A stretch of DNA of 39,831 nucleotides, from contig CAZVRZ010000033.1 of the NCBI GenBank assembly GCA_964629965.1, positions 1-39,831 of the forward strand, written 5' to 3'. How positions within the stretch are numbered: the first letter of the stretch is position 1; every line of letters begins with the position of its first letter. The notes under the pieces were generated by a model. The model had not been told where the DNA came from. It did no database searches and was given only the letters and a program-made list of their open reading frames with translations. This DNA comes from CAZVRZ01 sp964629965 (GTDB lineage Bacteria > Chloroflexota > Anaerolineae > Anaerolineales > UBA4823). A program made the translations under genes and the position numbers. Of this stretch, positions 9,361 through 17,161 are shown in pieces.

Positions 9361-11329
9361 CACATCGCAGTCGCATTACGAGATCAATTTACAACCTGTA
9401 GGACGGCGCGTAGAGGTGCAGGCAGGGGTGACAGTGTTAGAGGCTGCTCGCATCTCTGGAGTGGAACTGGTCTCGTTATGCGGAGGCATGGGCGATTGCA
9501 ATGGATGCAAAGTTCGCCTGGAAAAGGGCATTTTGAGCCCGTTGACCCTAGCAGAGCAGGCCGCTCTCAGCCCGCAGGAGTTAGCCGCCAATTATCGCCT
9601 GGCATGCCAGTGCTCTCCAATGAGCAATGTTACGATCGATATTCCCCCAGAATCACTCACCACGCCACAGCGTTTGCAGGTTGAGGGCATCGAGATCGAA
9701 ATTCTGCTAAAACCCGCCATTCTGCCGGTGGAAGTGAGGCTCGATCCGCCCACTTTGCACGATCTGCGCTCCGATGCTGCCCGATTGTACGCTGCCTGGG
9801 AGAAGGAATATGGCACCTTCCAACCTGCGCCTCGCCTGGGCTTGTCTGCCTTGAAATCCTTCTCCAGGCAACTGCGAGAATATAACTGGCATGCCCGCCT
9901 GGCTGTGCGCGGGGATGAGATCGTAGGCCTGTATGCGCCTGCCGGCAGCAATGGTCAGCCGCTGCCGTTGCTTGGCCTGGCAGTCGATATCGGCACAACC
10001 AAGCTGGCTGCTTATCTATTAAATCTGGAAACGGGCGAAACCATCGCCAAGACCGGAACCATGAATCCACAAATTGCTTATGGCGAAGATGTGGTCAGCC
10101 GCATCAGTTATGCCATTAGCCATAAAAACGGCGCTCAAACACTGCAAAATCGCCTGGCCGATGCTCTCAATTCACTAATAGAAGAACTATGCACGCAAGC
10201 GCGGGAATTCGGCGCCTACCCTACGCAGAGGTATCGTGAAAATATCGTGGAAGCCGTCATCGTTGGGAACACGGCCATGCACCACATCTTTGCCGGGCTA
10301 AGTGTGGCGCAGTTGGGCACCGCGCCTTATGTGCCGGCAGTCAGCGAAGCATTGGATCTGCCCGCCAGCGAAGTGGGATTGAAACTGGCTCCTGGCGCAT
10401 ATGTGCACTTGCCGCCTAACGTGGCCGGTTACGTAGGCGCTGATCACATTGCCATGCTGCTCGCCACCCTGTTTTCAAGCAATCTCAACCCCGAAGCGCC
10501 CCCCGCTGTACTCAGCAGCGGCGCCGTACCCGGCCGCACCGTACTCGGCGCACTGTTCCCAGCGGCCGCGCCGCCTGACCAGCGCACCATGATCGCGTTG
10601 GATATCGGCACCAACACCGAGATCAGTCTGCTGCACCAGGGACGCATCGTGTGCTGCTCGTGTGCATCCGGCCCGGCCTTTGAAGGTGCACATATCCGCG
10701 ACGGCATGCGTGCCGCTCCGGGTGCAATTGAACGCGTCCAGGTCACCCCCAATGAAATCCGTATCAAAACCATCGGTAACCAGGCGCCAAGCGGCATTTG
10801 CGGCTCAGGTATTTTGGACTCGGTGGCAGAGATGTTAAAAATCGGCATTCTCGATGAGCGCGGCGCTCTCATGGAGGGGCACCCGGCTATAATCGGCGAT
10901 AGGCGACATCGGGAATTCGTCTTATCTTCAGGTTCCGATCGAAAAATTGCCGTGACCCGCCAGGATGTCAATGAGATCCAGCTTGCCAAAGGAGCTATCC
11001 GTACCGGCCTCGAGATCCTACTGAAAGAAGCTGGTCTGCCCAGTTGGCAGGCCGTAGACGATTTCATCATCGCGGGCGCCTTTGGCGCTTACATCAATAT
11101 CGAAAGCGCCATTCGCATCGGCATGTTTCCAGCACTGCCTGCCGAGCGGTTCCACCAGGTGGGCAATGCAGCCGGCTCAGGAGCGCGCCAGATGTTGCTT
11201 TCACTCACTCGCCGCCAAATGGCTGCCCAGATTGCTCGGAACATCGAATACATTGAGCTGTCAGCTCATCCCGATTTTACTAGCCTCTTTTCCAGGTCTC
11301 TTTTCTTTCATTCAACACAATCACAATAG
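9347..11329 (+). CDS. RACo/RamA-like ATP-dependent corrinoid reactivase with [2Fe-2S] domain (DUF4445 family)
   Basis: A 660-residue protein of the family that reduces inactive Co(II) corrinoid proteins using ATP. The N-terminal ferredoxin-like domain (about 11-95) has the cluster ligands C45-x5-C51-x2-C54 and C87. A middle linker is followed by an ASKHA-type ATPase domain from about 210: VDIGTTK at 213-219, a second phosphate motif ALDIGTNTE, GICGSGILD, and a terminal AGAFGAY. RamA proteins carry two C-terminal [4Fe-4S] motifs; these are absent, so it is closer to RACo. The open frame extends to 9269, but the ATG at 9347 fits domain length and overlaps the upstream stop by 14 bases, implying translational coupling. 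It probably reactivates the adjacent corrinoid protein. Confidence 0.88.
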   Translation: MNPFSTSQSHYEINLQPVGRRVEVQAGVTVLEAARISGVELVSLCGGMGDCNGCKVRLEKGILSPLTLAEQAALSPQELAANYRLACQCSPMSNVTIDIPPESLTTPQRLQVEGIEIEILLKPAILPVEVRLDPPTLHDLRSDAARLYAAWEKEYGTFQPAPRLGLSALKSFSRQLREYNWHARLAVRGDEIVGLYAPAGSNGQPLPLLGLAVDIGTTKLAAYLLNLETGETIAKTGTMNPQIAYGEDVVSRISYAISHKNGAQTLQNRLADALNSLIEELCTQAREFGAYPTQRYRENIVEAVIVGNTAMHHIFAGLSVAQLGTAPYVPAVSEALDLPASEVGLKLAPGAYVHLPPNVAGYVGADHIAMLLATLFSSNLNPEAPPAVLSSGAVPGRTVLGALFPAAAPPDQRTMIALDIGTNTEISLLHQGRIVCCSCASGPAFEGAHIRDGMRAAPGAIERVQVTPNEIRIKTIGNQAPSGICGSGILDSVAEMLKIGILDERGALMEGHPAIIGDRRHREFVLSSGSDRKIAVTRQDVNEIQLAKGAIRTGLEILLKEAGLPSWQAVDDFIIAGAFGAYINIESAIRIGMFPALPAERFHQVGNAAGSGARQMLLSLTRRQMAAQIARNIEYIELSAHPDFTSLFSRSLFFHSTQSQ

Positions 11330-11342
11330 AAAGGTACCGCAC

Positions 11343-12008
11343 ATGACTGCATACTCTCACCCAGAATTATTAACCCGGCTGACCGAAAACGTGGTGCTCG
11401 GCGAACCAGAACTTGTTGTTGACTGCACCAACCAGGCGCTGCAAGCCGGCATCGAACCAATGGAGATCATTCAGAAAGGGTTGGTGCCCGGCATGAGCAT
11501 TGTCGGGGAAAAATTTCAACAGGGCGAATACTTCTTACCTGATCTGATCATCGCTGCCGACGCCATGCAGCAAGCCATGGCATTACTGGAACCGGAATTA
11601 AACGCTCGCCAGCAAGTCGTGCAGGCTGCCGGTATTGTAGTGATTGGCACCGTGCAGGGTGATATCCACGAGATCGGTAAAAGTTTGGTGGCAACCATGC
11701 TCTCTGCCAATGGGTTCAAGGTTTACGACTTGGGAACCGATATCGCCCCAGCCGCGTTTGTTGCCAAGGTTCGCGAGACCAGCGCAAACCTGGTTGGGCT
11801 TTCCGCTTTGTTGACCACCACCATGGTTGTGCAGCAAGAAGTAATCCAGGCTCTCAGAGAAGCCGGCCTGCGCGACCAGGTCAAGGTGATGGTCGGCGGC
11901 GCCCCGGTGACCCGCACCTGGGCAGAAAATATTGGTGCGGATGGATATTCCGAAGATGCCATCGGCGCAGTCGAATTAGCCCGCAGGTTGGTGGGAGCAG
12001 CCCAATGA
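11343..12008 (+). CDS. Methyltransferase cognate corrinoid protein (MtbC/MttC type)
   Basis: A 221-residue methyl carrier. The N-terminal helical cap (about 1-90) shields the cofactor. The Rossmann-like domain has GDIHEIGKSL, in which the His of DxHxxG replaces the lower axial ligand of cobalt, followed by the Ser/Thr and Gly of the B12 nucleotide-tail pocket (LSALLTTTM; VGGAPVT). The methyltransferase next door would place the substrate methyl group on its Co(I). The frame is open upstream to 11082, but that part overlaps the reactivase gene. The ATG at 11343 has AAAGG about 8 bases upstream and gives the usual family length. It overlaps mttB by 4 bases (ATGA). Confidence 0.93.
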   Translation: MTAYSHPELLTRLTENVVLGEPELVVDCTNQALQAGIEPMEIIQKGLVPGMSIVGEKFQQGEYFLPDLIIAADAMQQAMALLEPELNARQQVVQAAGIVVIGTVQGDIHEIGKSLVATMLSANGFKVYDLGTDIAPAAFVAKVRETSANLVGLSALLTTTMVVQQEVIQALREAGLRDQVKVMVGGAPVTRTWAENIGADGYSEDAIGAVELARRLVGAAQ

Positions 12009-13504
12009 CACCAGCCATTCAAAGCATCTCGAAACCGCCCCTGCAGGGTACTCTGCCCCCCTGTACTCAGCGGCCGCGCCTGGAGATCCTATCGCAGGAA
12101 GATATCCAGCGTATCCATACGGCTACTCTGGATATCATCGCTTCAACCGGGGTCAAGTTCCCTTCTAAAAAAGCCCTGGATATCCTGGAAGCCAATGGCG
12201 CTCAAGTGGATCGTTCCACCCAGATCGCTCGCATCCCCGGTCACATCATGGAAGAAATCCTGGCGAAAGCACCGCCGGCTTATACGCTGGCCGCCTGTGA
12301 TCCTGCCCTGGATCTACCCCTGGATGGACAGCACAGCTACTTGGGAACAGACGGCTGTGGCGTAGAGATCATCGATGCTTTCAGCGGTGAACGCCGTACA
12401 ACGGTCAAGGCAGATGTGCGCGACGTGGCGCGCCTTGCCGACGCGCTGCCCGGCATCGCTTTCCATTGGGTGCCCATCTCGGCACAGGATTGTCCACCTC
12501 AAAGCCGCAGTTTACATGAACTGGAAGCAATCTGGAGCGTAAGCAAAAAACACGTCCAAACCGAATCGATTGTGACCACTGGCGAGATGGCTACCGCCAT
12601 CGAGATGGCTTCTACCCTGGCAGGAGGCCGCAACGCCTTACGCCAGCATCCCCTGCTTTCCATCATGCAGTGTACCATTAGCCCGCTGGCGCATGACGGG
12701 GGCAGCTTGGATGCCGGCTTGCTGGCTGCACAGGCTGGGCTACCGGTAGGCTACATGACCATGGCTTCCTGTGCATCCACCGCTCCGGTAACACTGGCAG
12801 GCAACCTGGTGGTTGGAAACGCCGAAGTGCTGTCAGCGCTGGCGCTGATGCAGATGGCGGCGCCCGGCTGTCCCGTTTACTATGCCGCTGCCCAAACTGT
12901 TACTGATCTGCGTACCGGCGCCTACACCGGGGGCGGTCCGGAGGATTATCTTTTTGGGGCCGCCACCAACCTGCTGGCAGATTTTTACAATATCCCGCTC
13001 TCCATGGGCGCATTTGCCACCGGCGCCAAAGAACCAGATTGGCAAGCAGCCCTGGACAACTCGCTTTCTTCTTTTATGGCAGTTTCGACAGGTTCAGATA
13101 TGCTGTTAGGCGCCGGTTTGCTGCACGGATCACGCATTCTATCTTACGAAATGCTGCTCATGGATTGCGAGATTTGGAGCATCTTACACGCCATGTTCCA
13201 GGGTATAGAAGTCAATGACGAGACCCTGGCTTTGGATGTGATCCGGGCAGCGGGACCAGGAGGCAATTTCCTGGCTCAGCGTCACACGCGCCAGCATATG
13301 CGCTCGCGCTGGCAGCCAACCCTGCTCGACCGCCGGCCTTACAACGTCTGGGAACAAGAACGGGCAGGCGCACGTCAGTGGGCGCTCCAAAAGGCCCAGA
13401 AACTCTTGCAAGAGTACGCCGGAACTACCCTGGAGCCTCAGCTTCAGCAAGAATTACTGCGTATCATCTCCGCTCACGAGCAGGCCTCTCCTATCAAGGG
13501 ATAG
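12005..13504 (+). CDS. MttB-superfamily corrinoid methyltransferase, non-pyrrolysine type
   Basis: A 499-residue member of the trimethylamine methyltransferase family (PF06253), a TIM-barrel enzyme that transfers a methyl group from a methylated amine to a corrinoid protein. True trimethylamine enzymes read an internal amber codon as pyrrolysine. Here the full family length is reached with no internal stop, so it belongs to the non-pyrrolysine branch, whose characterised members demethylate betaines such as glycine betaine (MtgB). The substrate cannot be read from sequence. Recognisable stretches include GTDGCGVEIID, TTGEMATAIEM and GGPEDYLFGAA. Its ATG overlaps the stop of the corrinoid gene (ATGA). 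No corrinoid:tetrahydrofolate or CoM methyltransferase is nearby. It ends 3 bases from the convergent GntR gene. Confidence 0.9.
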   Translation: MTPAIQSISKPPLQGTLPPCTQRPRLEILSQEDIQRIHTATLDIIASTGVKFPSKKALDILEANGAQVDRSTQIARIPGHIMEEILAKAPPAYTLAACDPALDLPLDGQHSYLGTDGCGVEIIDAFSGERRTTVKADVRDVARLADALPGIAFHWVPISAQDCPPQSRSLHELEAIWSVSKKHVQTESIVTTGEMATAIEMASTLAGGRNALRQHPLLSIMQCTISPLAHDGGSLDAGLLAAQAGLPVGYMTMASCASTAPVTLAGNLVVGNAEVLSALALMQMAAPGCPVYYAAAQTVTDLRTGAYTGGGPEDYLFGAATNLLADFYNIPLSMGAFATGAKEPDWQAALDNSLSSFMAVSTGSDMLLGAGLLHGSRILSYEMLLMDCEIWSILHAMFQGIEVNDETLALDVIRAAGPGGNFLAQRHTRQHMRSRWQPTLLDRRPYNVWEQERAGARQWALQKAQKLLQEYAGTTLEPQLQQELLRIISAHEQASPIKG

Positions 13505-13507
13505 AAC

Positions 13508-14611
13508 CTATTTCCCCAGCCACTGGACCGAGCCCATAGCCTGGGTCTCATATCCTTCCAGTTGTTCCACGATCTGCCGGGCATAAGGCGACGAAAGCCA
13601 TTTGACCAGCGACTGGATGATTTCCGAATCCCATCTCTCAGCCGGGATCACCAGATCATAACGCTCAACGGTAAGTGGAACAAAATCCAAGCCAAAAGCG
13701 GCTGCGGCCGCTTTCAATCCAATTCCAGCCGCAGCCTGGCCATCGGCAATAACACGCGCCAGGGCAGAATGGGTCAGCTTTTCATCTTCGAAACCTACCA
13801 CCCTATCAGGTGGAATACCCAATCGCTTCAACTGGACATCCAGCCACACACGTGTGCCCGACCCTGGTTGGCGATTGATAAAGCGCACTCCCGGATGGGT
13901 CAGATCCTGTAAGTGGGATAATCTAAGCGGATTGCCAGGATGAACGATCAACCCAAGATGGCGATGAGCCAATGTTAACAACGCCAGGCGTTTGCCCGGC
14001 AAGATCTTGCGAATAAAAGGAATGTTGTACTCGTCCGATTCATCGTCCCACAGATGGCAACCGGTTATGTCCGCCTTGCCTTCTGCCAGGGCAATTAGTC
14101 CTCCCAGGCTGCCCATATAACTGACCTGGATACTTACCGAAGAGAAGAGTTGTTGATATTCTTTGATAAGCTGGGACAAAGCCATATCATGACTGCCAAC
14201 AAACCGCAGCGAATCTCCAGCAACGGTGAGCGAGTTTTGGGCCAGCGAACGCCAGTGATCGGCGGCTAATCCAACAGCCTTTTCGATTTCCGCCAGCGTA
14301 TATCCCCCGGAATACGACTCAAGCAAGAAAGCTTCTGCATGGTGCACCAGCCGCGCCAAACGCATAGGCTGTTCTCTCAAAGGAGATAGGCTACCAGCCA
14401 CGAACGTTCCCTTGCCGCGGCGAGGTTCAATGAGCCCTTGACTGCTTAATTCCTGCAGAGCACGCTGCACGGTTCCCAGTGTACACCCCCACCGGTCTGT
14501 GATCTCACGCATCGAAGGCAAACGATCGCCTAATTTCAATCGCCCGTTAAGAATATCCTGACGAAGAGCCTCTGCAATCCTCTGATAAAGGTGTGTTTCA
14601 TCCATATGCAT
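13508..14611 (-). CDS. GntR-family regulator fused to a PBP-like ligand-binding domain
   Basis: A 367-residue transcription factor. Residues about 5-73 form a GntR winged helix (LPSMREIT, the recognition helix around TLGTVQRALQEL, wing GLIEPRRGKGTF). Residues about 75-130 are helical, possibly a second small DNA-binding or linker element. Residues about 135-350 match the PBP-like superfamily domain (PF12727), with DEYNIPFIRKILPG, HPGNP and FINRQPGSGTRVWLD. That domain is also found fused to MoeA-like molybdopterin proteins and in ModE-like factors, so an oxyanion such as molybdate or tungstate is one possible ligand; this is inference. It starts 7 bases after the MFS stop, so it is probably in that operon, and converges on the MttB gene. 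The second ATG at 14605 is an alternative start. Confidence 0.85.
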   Translation of the reverse strand: MHMDETHLYQRIAEALRQDILNGRLKLGDRLPSMREITDRWGCTLGTVQRALQELSSQGLIEPRRGKGTFVAGSLSPLREQPMRLARLVHHAEAFLLESYSGGYTLAEIEKAVGLAADHWRSLAQNSLTVAGDSLRFVGSHDMALSQLIKEYQQLFSSVSIQVSYMGSLGGLIALAEGKADITGCHLWDDESDEYNIPFIRKILPGKRLALLTLAHRHLGLIVHPGNPLRLSHLQDLTHPGVRFINRQPGSGTRVWLDVQLKRLGIPPDRVVGFEDEKLTHSALARVIADGQAAAGIGLKAAAAAFGLDFVPLTVERYDLVIPAERWDSEIIQSLVKWLSSPYARQIVEQLEGYETQAMGSVQWLGK

Positions 14612-14618
14612 ACATCGA

Positions 14619-15860
14619 TCAATCTAATTGGCGAATTTCAGGAACTCGCCAGTACATTAGTCCAGCATACAGCAGCAGGCAAATTGCAGAAAGGATGATG
14701 GTCAAAGGCTCGCCTACCCGGTTCGCCACCGAACCCGCGATCAGCGAGCCGATGGGCATGGAACCAAAGAAGATCATTACATAGACGCTCATCACGCGGC
14801 CTCTGACAGAATCGTCCACCAACGATTGAACCAGGTTATTGCTATTATTGTTCATTGCAATCAACCCCCAACCAGCGCCCAACAAAGCCAATAGAGAAAG
14901 CGGTAGGACGCGCACAAAAGCAAATACCAGCAAAAAGGCCGGAAAAACAAAACTACCGACCGTCCACCAGAGCCCGCGCTTGCCTCGCGAAACAAAAGTA
15001 GCGATCATCAAGGAACCGATCAAGGAACCCAAACCGCGCGCAGATAACAACCAGCCGTTCGTGGTCGCATCCCCACCCAAGATATTCACAGCCCAGGCCG
15101 GGATCAGGGTAGCAAATCCCAGCCCTAACAATCCAGCTACCCCAATGTTCAAAATCAACACCCGGATCATGGCATGGTCTTTCACATACCGCAATCCTGT
15201 TGTGAGGTCCTGAATGACATCCATCTTACCTGGGCGCTTCTCTAAAGGCTGAAGACTCATCAAAGCAAGGGCAATGATCACTGCCACAAAGGAAAGTCCA
15301 TTGGCTGCAAAACACCAGCCTGGCCCAAGCCAGGCATAAGCTAACCCACCGATTGCCGGTCCAACCACCACCGCCGAAGTGAACATGGTCGAATTCAGTG
15401 CAATGGCATTCGGAAGGGTTTTTCGATCCACCATTTCTAGGATGAATGACTGGCGCGCCGGGGCATCGAAGGCATTGGCGGTACCCAAGAAAAAAGCCAG
15501 TATGAGGATATGCCAGGGCTGCACCAGGTGCGTGAGCGTCAAGGCTGCCAGGATGAAAGCCAGCAGCATCATGATGCTCTGAATCGCAATCAATAGATTT
15601 CGCCGAGAAATGCGATCTGCCACCACGCCCGCAAACAAGGTAAAAATCCATGCTGGGATGCCGCCTATAAAACCCACATAACCCAACCAGGCTGAGGATT
15701 GAGTCAGCTCAAAGACCAGGTAGCCCTGTGCAGTGGATTGCATCCAGGAGCCGATCATCGAAAACATCTGGCCGAAAAACCACAAGCGAAAATTTGGATA
15801 TTGCAGCGCTGCAAATGTCTGCCGGAGGTAATACGAGCTTCTATCCACCAGGATGGACAC
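14619..15860 (-). CDS. MFS transporter, MFS_3/EntS-like exporter family
   Basis: A 413-residue integral membrane protein with about 12 hydrophobic segments. Characteristic MFS features are the loop 2-3 motif GVVADRISRR at about residue 77 and, in the second half, DDSVRGRVMS. Together with the early FRLWFFGQMFSMIGSWMQ and the FDAPARQSF string these place it in the MFS_3 group related to the enterobactin exporter EntS and to macrolide-type efflux pumps. The substrate is unknown. The start codon is GTG, overlapping the VKOR stop by one base (TAGTG), which suggests translational coupling. The GntR/PBP regulator follows after 7 bases and may control or sense what this pump moves. Confidence 0.88.
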   Translation of the reverse strand: MSILVDRSSYYLRQTFAALQYPNFRLWFFGQMFSMIGSWMQSTAQGYLVFELTQSSAWLGYVGFIGGIPAWIFTLFAGVVADRISRRNLLIAIQSIMMLLAFILAALTLTHLVQPWHILILAFFLGTANAFDAPARQSFILEMVDRKTLPNAIALNSTMFTSAVVVGPAIGGLAYAWLGPGWCFAANGLSFVAVIIALALMSLQPLEKRPGKMDVIQDLTTGLRYVKDHAMIRVLILNIGVAGLLGLGFATLIPAWAVNILGGDATTNGWLLSARGLGSLIGSLMIATFVSRGKRGLWWTVGSFVFPAFLLVFAFVRVLPLSLLALLGAGWGLIAMNNNSNNLVQSLVDDSVRGRVMSVYVMIFFGSMPIGSLIAGSVANRVGEPLTIILSAICLLLYAGLMYWRVPEIRQLD

Positions 15861-16543
15861 TAATCATCCTCCCCGCCAGCCAACCAGGCTGCCGCAGGTG
15901 GAAGAGCCGCCAGCATCAACAAAGTCATCAGCACCGCCGAAGTCACACACCACATGCACACGGCATGAATCACGAAGAGCTCAAGGTATGTCAGGTAGAT
16001 AGAAAATGCTGTTCCAAAGACAGAAAAGCCGAACACCATCACCGGCGCATATTCTGCGATCCAATCCTTGCGGAAATGCCCCCAGGCCCACACCACCAGG
16101 ATCGCCACGGCACCAAGCAGCCCAAAGACTCCTACCGGCAAGAAACCAAGCAGGATTGCATAACGGCTATCCTGAACCGAATTACAATCGCCGATCGGAC
16201 CGCAGACAGCCTGCGCTGAGGTAGTCTCCACATAAGACAGGTAAATAGCAACCCCAAATTCTGCCACGGCAAGCAGCGGAATAATCCAGGTGAACCAGGC
16301 AGGCCAAGAACGGAAAATTTTTCCCTGGAAGGAACGCACCAAGGCCCAGCCCACAAAAACCACTGCGGCGAGCATCCCTGCCATAACGATCGCGGCCAGT
16401 GTCATTCCACTATACTTGGGTGCAGAAGCTTCAAGAGCAGATAACATCGGCCTTCCGTTAGCTAGAACCGGCCAATAACCGAGCACACTCACCAGCAAAA
16501 CAACCAGAAACAATCCCCATTTATATACCGTATTGATACGCAT
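15860..16543 (-). CDS. Vitamin K epoxide reductase (VKOR) family membrane thiol oxidoreductase
   Basis: A 227-residue membrane protein equivalent to DsbB: it re-oxidises a thioredoxin-like partner and passes electrons to quinone. An N-terminal helix (about 8-28) and another at about 48-68 precede the VKOR bundle (about 83-217). The loop pair C114/C120 (CGPIGDC) is followed by Ser122, and the active-site CxxC is C196-x2-C199 (CMWC) in the fourth helix. Many bacterial VKORs carry a fused thioredoxin domain; this one does not, and no DsbA-like gene is in the window. GGAGGAAG lies about 7 bases before the ATG. The stop overlaps the MFS start. A lipoprotein with a probable disulfide pair lies directly upstream and could be a downstream beneficiary. 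Confidence 0.9.
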   Translation of the reverse strand: MRINTVYKWGLFLVVLLVSVLGYWPVLANGRPMLSALEASAPKYSGMTLAAIVMAGMLAAVVFVGWALVRSFQGKIFRSWPAWFTWIIPLLAVAEFGVAIYLSYVETTSAQAVCGPIGDCNSVQDSRYAILLGFLPVGVFGLLGAVAILVVWAWGHFRKDWIAEYAPVMVFGFSVFGTAFSIYLTYLELFVIHAVCMWCVTSAVLMTLLMLAALPPAAAWLAGGEDD

Positions 16544-16612
16544 GGATAAGCTTCCTCCAAACAGGGTATTTTGTGACTATCAATATGCAGTTTCTGATTA
16601 TAATCCGATTCT

Positions 16613-17161
16613 TCAGGGCGCAGGAGCTTGAACCGTGATCTCGATATAAAACGGTTCCCCAAATGCCTCCCCCTCCGGAGTATGGGCTTGCCAGGCGCTG
16701 CGATAGACACCATCATCGCCAGGCGCTACAAATAGCACCCGCTGCTCGAACTCAATTCCGCCGCGGGCCGGATACAGAGCTTGCTCTAACGGAGCGCCCA
16801 AGTCATCTCCTAACACCAATTTGACATGGTAGCGCTTATCCCAGTTGCAAGTGCCGCTGTTACGCACCAACCAACGTTTATCCAAAACCTCTCCCGGCTG
16901 AACAGTAGTGCCATCTGGAATGGTCACATCCGCCAGGTAAGTTAAAGAATTTGTGCAGGAAGGGGTAGCGGTTGGACGCGCCTCTTCCTGCACTAGGGTC
17001 TTAGTCGGTGTTGGTTGAGATGTTAAAGGCTGTATAACCTCAACCGTTGGAGGTACAAACGGTGTAGCCTGAGAAGGATTTAAGAACGAATCACCTTTCT
17101 CAGAACAGCTAGCTAAAACCAAAACAGCCAGCCAGCAAAAACACAGAGATCTACCCCTCAT
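16613..17161 (-). CDS. Lipoprotein with NBR1-like (four-tryptophan) Ig domain
   Basis: A 182-residue predicted lipoprotein. A signal peptide runs to the lipobox LASC (Cys19), then a Thr/Pro-rich linker to about 68, then a domain of the NBR1-like FW/Ig type (about 69-178). Visible are WLVRNSGTCNW with W97 and W107, and W157; the fourth tryptophan of the classical FW set is Tyr172. Cys69 and Cys105 are placed to form a disulfide. The frame is open upstream to 17230 inside recA, but the ATG at 17161 has GAGGA within recA about 5 bases upstream and starts a proper signal peptide. It overlaps the end of recA by 11 bases, so it probably shares the recA transcript. No enzymatic motif; likely a surface binding or adhesion module. 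Confidence 0.8.
   Translation of the reverse strand: MRGRSLCFCWLAVLVLASCSEKGDSFLNPSQATPFVPPTVEVIQPLTSQPTPTKTLVQEEARPTATPSCTNSLTYLADVTIPDGTTVQPGEVLDKRWLVRNSGTCNWDKRYHVKLVLGDDLGAPLEQALYPARGGIEFEQRVLFVAPGDDGVYRSAWQAHTPEGEAFGEPFYIEITVQAPAP

Noticed and set aside
11082..11342. Longer start for the corrinoid protein
   Set aside because: It overlaps the reactivase coding sequence by about 250 bases, and the known family length fits the ATG at 11343.
12005..13504. Pyrrolysine-containing trimethylamine methyltransferase
   Set aside because: No in-frame amber codon within the gene and no pyl genes nearby; full length is reached without readthrough.
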